Shown one piece after another: positions 45,265-55,669 of a DNA stretch of 64,000 nt. This DNA comes from Zasmidium citrigriseum (lineage: Eukaryota; Ascomycota; Dothideomycetes; Mycosphaerellales; Mycosphaerellaceae). Numbering within the stretch: position 1 is the first letter of the stretch; each line of letters begins with the position of its first letter. A model generated the notes under the pieces. The model saw only the letters and a list, made by a program, of their open reading frames with translations. It did not search any database and had not been told where the DNA came from. Location of the stretch: positions 124,001 to 188,000 of the forward strand of contig NHNW01000039.1 of assembly GCA_002786025.1 (NCBI GenBank), in the 5' to 3' direction. Both the position numbers and the translations under genes were made by a program.

Positions 45265-47718
45265 AGGCTCTCCGTTATGGAATACCTAAGAATCTCATCA
45301 TGATGGCGAAGGATCGACATTAATTGCCAGATGAGCAGTGAGACGGAGGAATGAAATCCAGACATTCATGTACATAATGATGCAATGATAATGTCCAGAC
45401 GACCTCTTCATTCTCGAACTTCCACCTACCATTCTGAGGCAGAGTAAAGTATGGTGTTGGGAAGATCGGACTTCGCTTGGTAAGTTATCGGGCCCTTGAG
45501 CGAACTGCCCCGGTTCCTGGATACTTGTGGCTTGCGTCAAGAGCTGCAAGGTACGTGTGTCGAATCTCGGGGATGGCATCATGGCTGTGACTGAGTTGCT
45601 GTACCTTGCAGAAGGCTGGCGCTAAGGTGGCGTGGTCGTTCGAGCTTCATTCCAGTGCAGGAGGTAACTGATGAGCTCATGGGAGAGAACGAGCGTTTGG
45701 AATCCTGTTCTTTGACATTACCACGCACGGGCGTACCTCTTGGTTCCGTGAGACATCATATCAGGTTCAGAGCGTCGCGTGAACAACTGCTCGAGCATGT
45801 GCTGGAATTGAAGCCGGACCTGTGCTCCTCATGGCATTCCGTGATAAAGACTCTGGATGATGCGATGGATGCTTGCGTTGCACTGCCTTATCTTGGGCTC
45901 AATTTTGCGGATGATGGAGCAACCGCGTAGGTTGCTAAAGTGATATTTTCGACCATGGCAAGCTTCGGGTGTCGAGTTGCGTGGAACGCCGTAGTGCTTG
46001 GTCGAAGAGTGGTTGTCGGAGAGAGCGAGGGGAGTGGACTGAAGTCAGCTCGGCTGTTGATGGCGTGGGAAGGGGCCGTTGGGCGATCAACGGCGAACAG
46101 TGAGATTGCTGGTTATCTCAACCACCGTCAAACTTGCGGCTGAATGTTAACGGAATTTGGTGGAAAAGGTTCTTGAATATGTCTCAAGTGGTGGCTGGTT
46201 AGCACCTTCCACGCCTTCGACACACCTGCCCTCGGTGGTTAGCGTTCCCGCCGCGCGGCTGTGAAAATCTTAGTCCGACCTCTCGTCTCCCAATCATCCG
46301 CCACCTACATCTTTGCTGAACATCAAACTACTGCCGCAGCCGCTCGCTACACCACGGCTCGACTGGACGCCCTCTGCTGCCAGCGCGGATGCTACTGTGA
46401 AACGCTCGATATGCGGCCGCCTCTGCGGCCATCCCATTGGCTCCTTCTTCGATGTCCTTTCATATTCGCCTTCGCCGGATCTTGCTCTCTGCCTTTGGTC
46501 TGTTCAAGGTCCCACGAATCCGACAGGCCGTTCATGATGCCGTGGTGATCTTCGACGTCGACTCCTGGTGGCGTCCTCCAAGCCCTGAGCGATCCACGGG
46601 CATCCGCCTTATCTCGTCTTGACACCGACTGGATGCTTGTGTGCAATCTACGCCAGACGGATAGCGCAATCCCCAGAAAGCTGAAGGCGAACCAACTGCT
46701 TCCGCTGTGCCTGGCGCAACGAGTCAGTTTGCGCTTTGGTGCACTGGTCAAGGTCCCGCTGGTCAAATCGGCCGTACCGAAGGCTCGAAATGGGCAGGCC
46801 ACCGCTTGAAGGCCCAAAGCAGCTACTGGCCACTGATCGAGCAGCATCAGCCGTACGCATGGTGTGCATCACCATTGTACTCCACAGCAAATCAACCCCA
46901 GGCATGGCACAAGACTCGCCGGCTGAGGTCAAGCTTCCACGCACAAACGCTTGTACGACGTCCTACTTGGCAACGTAGATCATCCTCCCGCTGGTAGGAC
47001 CCACAGAACACTGCGGGATGGCTTCGATGGCGTGGCATTCTCCCGCTCGCCGTCTCCGTTGTTTGCTATGAACGCAGGACCGAGGATCTTGTTTGAGGTG
47101 GCTTCATACCTGCCGCGAGACATCCCATTCGCTCAGGTGTAATGAGGCTTGCGACTACGGCTGTGGCGATAACATGATGCAAACAATCCGAAACGTGCCC
47201 GACATTGACCAGAACCAAGTCCAGCCAATACGACGAAGGCACACAGGCACAGTCGTTATGGCGCCCTACTGCTGGTTTGCAGGAAGGGAGAACGCCGTCG
47301 ACTCTAGCATCGTTCAGCATCTGGTGCGTCCTGCAAGGATGAGGTCTGTGAGTTGCCTTCCTGGGCAGTCATCTGCAGAACCACGCTAAGCCCATCCGTG
47401 CACGCATCCTCTAACAATGAAACATGATATCCTCCGGACTAGTATACCGCCGTCCAAACGAGAGAAAGCGACCACTTGCTCCGCGTGACTGGGCGACCGT
47501 CTTTGATTGTCCGATGTCGATCATTCAGGACGCTCAGCTGCACTACATGACCGGATGCGAGTACCCATCGATGTACACATATAAGGTAGTATGCACATCC
47601 AACCTCACTCTCTCCTCATCCACCTTCGCTACTCCATCCAACCCAGAGACTACCAGGGCAGGCCCTACACGAACTAATTCACGGCTGAATTCATTTCACA
47701 TTCGTTCACTCATTCATT
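45265..47718. other. 2.45-kb gene-poor region
   Basis: No model I could support was found. Minus-strand frames between about 46390 and 47400 give short hydrophobic stretches in more than one frame, which might be a decayed membrane-protein gene, but no motif is recognised. A plus frame at 45655-45930 starts at GTG. An ATTC-type tetranucleotide tract occupies the last ~30 nt before the pepsin ATG. Confidence 0.4.
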
Positions 47719-49006
47719 ATGCATTTCCTCTACGCCTCGGCTGCCTTGGCCGCCACTGCCACTCTTTCACTCGCCGCCCCAGCCGCTGATGTCGTTGGCC
47801 GCAAGACTTTCCAGGTGCAACAGGTTGCCGCTGGCAAAGTCCGCAAGAATGGTCCCCTCCAGATGATGAAGACCTACGAGAAGTACGCCAAGGTCGGCGC
47901 TCAGGCTCCTGCCAGCGTTGTCCAGGCTGCTGCCGCTGCTCAGCAGAGCGGCAGTGTTGCTGCCAACCCGGAGGAGCAGGACCAGGCCTACCTCTGCCCT
48001 GTCAACGTTGGAGGCACGACGCTCAACCTCGACTTCGATACCGGTTCCGCGGATCTTTGGGTCTTCTCTACGCTCATGGCCTCCAATGAGCAGACTGGTC
48101 ACTCGGTCTACAACCCCAACAAGTCCGGAAAGAAGATCCAGGGTGCTAGCTGGAACATCTCGGTGAGCAAAGAACGCCATTTTCCGATATTGAGTTGTAT
48201 CTAACAAGTCATAGTACGGCGATGGCTCAGGTGCTTCTGGTTCTGTCTACGCCGACAAGGTCATCGTCGGCGGTGTCACCGCAACTTCCCAGGCTGTTGA
48301 GGCCGCCACCTCCGTCTCCGCGCAGTTCTCCCAGGACAAGGACAACGACGGCCTTCTCGGTCTCGCATTCAGCAGCATCAACACCGTTCAGCCCCAGCAG
48401 CAAACCACTTTCTTCGACACCGTCAAGTCCAGCCTCGCCAAGAAACTCTTCACCTGCGACTTGAAGGCCGGCGAGGCCGGCTCATACGACTTCGGCTACA
48501 TCGACTCGTCCAAGTACACCGGCGGCATCACCTACGTCCCTGTCAGCACTCAAAACGGCTTCTGGGAGTTCACCGCAGGAAGCTACTCCATCGGCGGCTC
48601 TGGCAACTCGACCAACTCCACCGGCTCTATTAACGCCAGTGGCAACATCGGCTCTGCCATTGCTGACACTGGCACCACGCTCCTCTACCTCCCATCCAAC
48701 GTCGCCTCTGCCTACTACCGCAAGGTCGAAGGTGCCAAGATGGACCAGCAGCAGGGCGGCTACGTCTTCCCTTGCTCCGCCGACGTGCCTGACTTCAACG
48801 TTGTCATCGGTGGCAAGACTCTCACCGTGCCTGGCAAGTACATCAACTACGCCCCTGTCGACCAGAGCGGACAGCAGTGCTTCGGCGGCATTCAGCCAAA
48901 CACCGGCATTGGCTTCACGATCTTTGGAGATATCTTCCTCAAGGCTATGTTCGTCGTCTTTGATGAGTCGACTGGCTCGCCACGACTTGGATTTGCTGAG
49001 CAGTAG
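47719..49006 (+). CDS. Secreted aspartic protease, aspergillopepsin type
   Basis: This is a 411-aa A1-family pepsin, secreted as a zymogen and active at acid pH. Exons 47719-48162 and 48215-49006 join in [10 protein letters not shown], total 1236 nt. A signal peptide (1-20) precedes an Ala/Lys-rich propeptide (to about 85). The two catalytic motifs are DTGSADLW with Asp107 and DTGTTLLY with Asp299. The flap region follows GHSVYNP. The usual C-lobe disulfide pair is present (FPCSAD and QCFGG). Two further cysteines, Cys93 (YLCPV) and Cys229 (FTCDL), sit where relatives have non-Cys residues. Length and ending (PRLGFAEQ) are normal. Confidence 0.95.
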
Positions 49007-49685
49007 ATCATGGTTGGATGGATAGGAGGAAGGAAGGAAGATGAACCCGCTAAGCGGTGGTTCGATCAATCTCGTATTCTCGCTCTCGTTGTTTTATGAT
49101 GCATCAGCAGCAGACTGGATGCTGTATATACAGAACTACTACAGCTGTTTCCTTATGATGAGGGAGGGATAGAGGCGTTGTCAATCAATCCCTTGCAAGA
49201 ATCATCCCTTTCAATACGTCTCCTTTCTGCCCGGGCTATAGGCATTAACTTCACGGCACGAACACCGGCCGTCATCATCATCACCATCATCACGACCACA
49301 TCCAACCTTAATCGATCCCCGACCCCAGCACTACCCCATGGAGGACCGATACAAGGACATGCCTGGCGCCGACAAAGGCCCGGACAACGGACTCTTGGCT
49401 CCACGGAATGCGATTGCTGCTGTTCCAAATCCGAGGGGGGCGAATGTCAGATGCTGCAGGGGAGCTTTTCGGTATAGCCAGTCGAGAGGAAGACGTAGCG
49501 AGGTACGGTAGGGGTTGATGTTGATACGGTACTTGTGATCCTGGGTGCTTGTCTTCCCACGAGGTTGTTGTCGTCACTGGTGCTGGGGTGAGTTGGGGTG
49601 TTCTGATGGATTTCTTTTGGAAAGGAGAGAAGCGTCCTACTCCAACCATTTTGGTTTGTCGATTTTGGTTGTTTGTTTCAAGACG
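49007..49685. other. Intergenic with simple repeats; possible upstream exon
   Basis: An (ATC)n-like tract lies at 49273-49293 and a GGAA tract near 49024-49038. An ATG at 49338 opens a 55-codon frame ending at a GAG|GTACGG donor (49503), which would splice in frame to 49683. This could be a first exon of the following gene, but I cannot confirm it. Confidence 0.35.
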
Positions 49686-50545
49686 ATGCCGGACGGAATG
49701 CTGAATCCAGGCTCTTACTTTCCACCTGTCAACGCTTGGTCGAGCCGGCTGCCTTCTCCAGCGGTGCCAGCACCCGCGCCTCTTCTCCCTACGCCAATTC
49801 CCACTGCGGCTCCTACAACACTTGGAGGGACATTGAACGAAGTACCGCCGCATGTCGTCGATCCCGGAATTCCGCTGGCACCGCCTCCGACATGTTCCTG
49901 TCCACTCACAGATACCTGTGTAGCCGAATCTTTGGCCTTGCTGTTTGGGTCCTTCAAACTCCTGTATCGACTTGTGGCCGACGTCAACACGAGACTGGAA
50001 AGGGGCGTACTTAGTGCAATCGCTGGGACACTGCTGAAATTTGAGGCATCGATGAAGAAGTTGCTGGCTTCGGTATTGGATGAGAGAGGACTCGAAATGG
50101 AGGACTTGCTACTGAAGCAGTGGCTGCGTCCAATACAAGCCATCGAGGAGCAAGACGTGTGCTTTTGGATACGGCGAAAGGTGGAAAGCCTACTGATCGA
50201 CGTGGTGGATACATTTCCTCCGCTTCAGCACATTGTCCATATGCTGCTTGTGCGGTATGATTTCAGCGACCCAAGATTCCAGGCCACGCTTGAGACATTG
50301 AAGGTGAGGTGAAGTGAGATCCGCATTCGGAGTCTCGAGATGTTGACCTTCAACAGTGCGAGAACCTCGACTCAGGCATGAGGCTCCTTCTGGAAGCCAA
50401 CCGGCAACTTGTACAATTCTCAGTCAAGTCGGACAGTGCATATAAGCAGTCCCTGCTCGAAGATCTCCGTTCCCATGCGGATAGTCTCGTGCGGCAGGTG
50501 GATCGGTGCGATTTGGAGACGACAATGAATGGCCATAAGCTTTGA
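49686..50545 (+). CDS. Hypothetical protein (268 aa), two exons
   Basis: Exon 1 (49686-50303) joins exon 2 (50357-50545) in phase 0 across a 53-nt intron with a GTGAGG donor, 807 nt in all. The first ~75 residues are Pro/Ala-rich and disordered. A CSCPLTDTC cysteine cluster precedes a helical domain (about 85-205) with LFGSFKLLYRLVADVN and FWIRRKVESLLID. Exon 2 adds another helical tail. The layout resembles the C-terminal regulatory part of some Zn2Cys6 transcription factors, but no zinc-cluster DNA-binding motif is seen. A 5' exon at 49338-49503 is possible. Function unknown. Confidence 0.5.
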
Positions 50546-51217
50546 CCAATTTCTTCCTGATCCCTTTCTTCAAAGTGAGCTGGTTGGAACGTGTTCGTCC
50601 GAGATGGGACACTGTCACCTCCAGTGGCTTCAATGAGCACGATTCTGGTGTCCTTCGTCCATGAAGTGCTTTGGAAGTAACAGACAATGGTTCTCGAATG
50701 GGCACAGCGCGGCCGGCACACGACTTCTCCATCTGATTCAGCTGCGGGCGGCGGCCAGACAAGATTCCCACGAGCTTTCGTTTAGACGCAATAGTCGTGA
50801 GGGATCGTTCTATGCCGCCAGTTTGGGGATCACCGAAGCTTGTGGCATGCTCAGCCGCATTCTGGAAGAGCGTCGCTACAAACAGGTGGTCTTACACAGC
50901 ATCCCGCCTGATCGACTTTGGAATATTTCTGGGCTGTCGGACTTCCCGTGGCTGATGGTTGTTCGACTAAATGTGAGGGGTGACCATTACATGTGAGGAT
51001 CGGTTGTTAGTTCGTTGTGTCTGGTTGGCGGACTGCTCTAGTTCTCACATCAGTCTCCATCTCAGCCTCAGCCTCATCGGCCTCCTTGACAGCATCAACA
51101 GCCTCAACATCATTGCAAGATGACGGTTAAGCTTCGCGACAAGGGATTTAAAGGCCAAGGAGACAGGGCTTACCCTGTTGCAAAAACAAGCACATTCAGT
51201 CCCAACTATCCAATACC
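50546..51217. other. Intergenic
   Basis: A plus frame at 50661-50996 starts at ATG but has no motif and follows directly on the previous gene's 3' end, so it is not called. The last 200 bp are the hydrolase promoter, with a CTCAGC repeat near 51052-51082. Confidence 0.4.
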
Positions 51218-52371
51218 ATGTCTGACGATCCAGTCATCAACCCAACTCCTTACCTGGACAACGCGAACAACGCGTTGCTGCAACAGCTTGGCGAACTTTT
51301 GAATGGCCAGGACATAACGGCCATTCCGCTGCCACAACTTCGAGCCGCGTTCCGCAAAGCAAACTCCCCGCCGCCTCCTCATCCAAATGTCGAAATCACA
51401 CACTTTGAAGTCAAGACCGCACACGGCAACGTCAAGACATTCATGTGGAGGCCCAAACATCGCGAATCCAACGTGCCTTTCGTTTACCACATCCATGGAG
51501 GGGGTTGGATCCTCGCCGACGCATTTGATTATACTGGCTTTCTGAGCGACATCGTGGAGCGTACAGGAGTTGCCGTGATTTTCCCTCAGTATACGCTCGC
51601 CCCAGAGAAGACATTTCCTGTACAGCAGGAGCAGTGTGTTGAGGTCTTGCAATATCTTGTGAAGCATGGCCATGAGAAGGGCCTTCTTGTTGACAGGATT
51701 GTGATCTCTGGCGACAGCGCTGGTGGTGAGTCTTTTGTTGCTCGTGTTCTGCCAGTGATGGCTAACCAAAGTGATCAGGTCAGCTTGCCCCAGCCGTCAA
51801 CATTATTAACCACCAGAAGGACTTGAACTTGCCTATTGTGCATCAAATACTGATCTCTCCCATTGTTGACCTCACATCTCTCTGGTCGACATTCTCGCAA
51901 TGGGAGTTCCAAAACGGCCCCTTCCTCACCTCCGGTTTCATTGAGGAAAGTCTCAGGGACTATATTCCCGATGTGGAAGACAGGAAGACCATCACGGCCT
52001 CACCAATCCTCATGACCGCGAAGGAAGCCAAGGAATACATGCCGCCGACCACAATCTTGACGTCTCAGGCGGATTGGTTGAGAGACCAGGGCCAGAACTT
52101 TGCGAAATTCCTCCAACAAGCGGGTGTGTCTTGTGGGGCCATGCAGCTAGTGGCGAGTGTGCATGACCCTTTGATATTCAACAAGAGTCGTGCTGGCGCC
52201 ACTTCTGAGCTCGCATTGATTGTAATGGCGGGCAAGATCAAGGAAGTCATCGGAAGCGGAAATGAACGGGAAGCTGAAGCAGGCATGAATGGTAGCGTTA
52301 ACGGCAAGACTACTTCCAAACGGAAGAGAAGGTCGCAGGTTGGGCCAAGCCTAGGAGCAATGAGCACATAG
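51218..52371 (+). CDS. Alpha/beta hydrolase fold-3 (HSL-type) esterase
   Basis: This is a 366-aa esterase/lipase of the hormone-sensitive-lipase group, probably cytosolic. Exons 51218-51725 and 51779-52371 join inside the nucleophile elbow, GDSAGG|QLAPAV, giving 1101 nt. The oxyanion-hole motif HGGGW is at 93-97 and nucleophile Ser167 lies in GDSAGG. The acid residue is probably Asp in SQADWLRDQG, and His in SVHDPL completes the triad. A basic, disordered tail (KTTSKRKRRS) at the C-terminus is extra to the fold and could be a nuclear-type basic patch. Substrate unknown. Confidence 0.92.
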
Positions 52372-53108
52372 AAGAGTCACTGGCAGCTTCTGAGTACTTC
52401 CATTGACCTGCAGGATCCAATGTGAAAAGAAGAGTTGAAGAAGAGAATGGCGAGCTGTTGTCACAAGCCAGTTTGGCATCCGGCCTGGAGTTTGCAGGGT
52501 TTGTTTTCCTACGCATTAGATCAATGATGTATAGATCGTATTCGGTCAGAGAATTGGGTTTGACAGCTGGGGTGATTCGTCGCTTTCAGATGCTGGAGAG
52601 CTTCTACAGGTGCTCCATTGAACAGGTAGAAATCGCCTCGTGAGTCTCCTGATCGAAAGCATAAGCAAGGCCGTAGTCTTCCCAGAGAAAACGTGCGAAT
52701 GTGCAGCAGAGAAGAGGAGGAAGAGAAGGAGGAGGAGGTTGGAGGCGCTGAAGCCAGATGATTTCTACGGCTCGCTTCGCGGCCCGTGCGAGACCCACTT
52801 CACGCGCCAGAGCAAAGTCGCGACAACACAGTGACCTCCGACCATCTACCTGCGTTCGAGCGACATTCTGATGGCGACGACTCGGACCTCGCATGTGCAT
52901 CTATGCAATCAAACCGACGATCTATTCGATGGCTCGCAGCACGAATTATGGCCCTACAGATGTTCTCGATGGAGAAGCGGAGGATGGGCCCGACTGAGAC
53001 TCATGCGTTACGGGCCCAGGAGAGATAGAGATAAAATAGCGGAAGACGAGAGCCTAGATCCATGAGAACGATGAATGGAATTTCTACCACTGCGGGACGT
53101 CTGGCTCT
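52372..53108. other. Intergenic between convergent esterase and permease genes
   Basis: No supported gene is seen. A purine-rich GAGGAGG tract at about 52710-52745 gives a misleading Arg/Lys-rich frame. This should contain both 3' untranslated regions. Confidence 0.4.
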
Positions 53109-55101
53109 TCACTCCTCGAAGGTATCCGACGCTCGCCCTTCAACACCTGGCTGCTTTCGAAATGGATTACGGCTCCCTCTCCCATCCCGTCCCATCTCAG
53201 CATCGCCTCCACTCCCCTCATTGAAAGGCTTGTCGAACTCTAGCGACATGTCGTCTGGCACTGGAACCTCCCAAGTATGGTCGATTCGCTCAGCCAGCTG
53301 GATATATTCGCCCGGACAATGAGGATCGGGCTTCCAATAAGCTTGCCGGGTGACAACAAGTTCCCGGCCTTTGATCTTTGCTTCGTAGATGAGGAAGCCC
53401 CAGTAGTACAGCAGACCCCACAGAGGAGCCGTAATCCCGACTGCCGGGACAATGTACCATGGGATTCCAGTTGCTGAACTGTCGAACGGAGAGCCTCGCT
53501 TCGTCGGTACGAAAGCCGCTACCAGCATGAAAGCCGTGGCGATGGCATAGATGATGGCATGCGCTGGAGAGATCCAGGGTCGGTAGCGACGTGTTTCTTG
53601 CCAGTCAAATCGTTTGCGCATCTTCGTCAACAAAAGCCCAACGGAGACCCAACATCCGAGTACCAAGATGATGGTATACGCATACAATGAGACAAGGACC
53701 GAATAAGTCGTGCGAGGGTCGACGATCGCCGCCGTTACAGCGATCAGCAGTGTCGATGTGAACCAGTGGAGACCAAACGCTGCAGTTGGGGCCTGCTCGA
53801 CCTCCTCATCCGCCAGCTGTCTCTTTGAACGCCACTGCTGCCACATGCCATACGGAGTCCGGTACGAGGTGGCAAAGAAGAGTGAGAATGGTAGGATTCC
53901 CTCCTTTGCGATCTCTTGCTTCACACGAGCGGCGGTGAAGGTCATGACCCACAGGTTTCCAAAGATCGAGAAGGCGATGACCGCGGCCATGGCTCTGGCG
54001 GCTGCCTCGTGATCATCCGACCACAGGCGATCGAAGAAAAGTGTAGCGAGGTCGACACCGGGCGGTATGGCGCCTGGGATCTGGGGCAAGACTTCGCTCT
54101 TGTCTACAACTAGAAGGTAGCTGATGTTGACAAGCAGGAAGAGCACCCCAGCGATGGCCATGGCCAGGACCGTGTACCTTGGAAACATCCTGCGAGGGCT
54201 CTTGGATTCGGCAAGAATGTAAAATGGTTGTTCGTACCCCGAGAACGCGTACATGCAAAGCGTCAAGGCATTCGACCAAGACGACACGTCCGATCGATCC
54301 GTCTTCCAGACATCGCGAGTAAAGTTGTTTCGAACTACGCCTTCCGGACCACCAAACCTGCCGGCCGCTTTTGCAATACCAAGGCAAATGATGGCGAGCA
54401 AGAGAGCGACCTTCAATGCAGCAAAGCCGTTATTGATGTAGATGCCAATGTTCCTCGAAAAGGTATGTAGCAGGACGACGGCCGTCAAAGCTGAAATCGC
54501 TATGCCAATGACGATACCTCGGCCGGGTACTTCTCCCGATTCCTTGTCGTAATATCCGGATGCCGTCAAGACCTGAAGAGCGAAAGATATCGCGTTGCCG
54601 GACAAGTTGTACATGAGGAGGAACATGATCGAGAACGAGCAGGTCGTGCGGATATGCGTCAGTCTCAGCCGAGTGTTTGGGAACATACTAATCACAATCG
54701 TCAGCACAACCCATGGACGCGGATGGTCGGTACTCTTACAACTCAAGGTAGTTCTTTTCGCCTCCTGATCGAGGTACTCCTCTTGGCTTCTCCTCGCCTC
54801 GCACCCGCCGCTGAGGCATGGAAAGACCACATTCGAGCCAGACGTAGAGACCGCATACCGAGAGAAGACCTCCCAGCACCCACAGAAGAAGCGCAGCACC
54901 GACACATCCCGCGCCAGCGAGCACTCTGTGCGGTGTGAGGAATATACCAGAACCTATCGTTCGATTGAGGATCAAGGCAACGAGAGTGAACTTTCCAATC
55001 TTGCTCTTCTCCTCGGGAGCAAACTCAAGTCTTTGGTTATCGTCAACGTTGTTGGTGGCTGGTCGACCCAGCAGGGCTTCTTCGTTCGCGTTAAGAGGCA
55101 T
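53109..55101 (-). CDS. APC-family amino-acid permease, methionine-permease-like
   Basis: This is a 646-aa, 12-span plasma-membrane permease of the LAT/Mup1-like branch of the APC superfamily. Exon 1 (54740-55101) and exon 2 (53109-54687) join in GEKNYLEFMFPN, total 1941 nt. The N-terminal cytosolic tail leads into span 1 with the substrate-binding signature NRTIGSGIF. Other family features are GGEKNYLEF, the SSWSNALTLCMYAFSGYEQPFY span-6 region, and a long cytosolic C-terminus ending with an acidic tail. High-affinity methionine uptake is the commonest activity of this branch, but specificity is inferred. Start ATG 55101. Confidence 0.9.
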
Positions 55102-55669
55102 GATGAAGTTGAGACAAAGGCGATCACGCCGGGCAAGCTGGAGGGCAGCTCTGCTTGATAGCTGTCCATCTTGACCTCGCTCAGCCCACTACTTGAAGGC
55201 AACACAACCAGGCTGTGCGAACTGTTGCACAGACTCACGAATGTGCATTGGTCGGACTTGGCAACTTCCGTGACTGGTCGTTCACGCAACATCCAGCGGG
55301 ATGGCGTCGCGCCGGCCAATAGCGGGAGGGCAGCTGATCAAAAGCTATCTGGGCAAAGCCATACCTATCCCAAACAGGACGGGCACTGCCTCCGCCCTCG
55401 ATAATGTTCATGCGAGGTGAAAGAGGCCGCACCCCCGGAATGCAGCCATCGCGTCCAGCTGCCAAGGTCCGACGGAGGCTCTTCGCCGCGGTTATCACCC
55501 TCCCATGCTCGCGTGTCCGACTCATCAAACCGAACTCACTGGTTTGACTTGTTCTTTGGATCCTGTGTACTGCTGTTGGGCTCTTGCCGGCCTTTCGGCA
55601 GGCTCGCAGCTCACCTGCAAGGAGTGATAATACATCCCTTCATCAAGACCATACACTTGCACATCTACA
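55102..55669. other. Divergent promoter region
   Basis: Lies between the permease start and the 829-aa protein start. Short overlapping frames only; none called. Confidence 0.4.

Noticed and set aside
50661..50996. 111-codon plus-strand frame
   Set aside because: No motif; the reading could be a remnant but nothing supports a gene.
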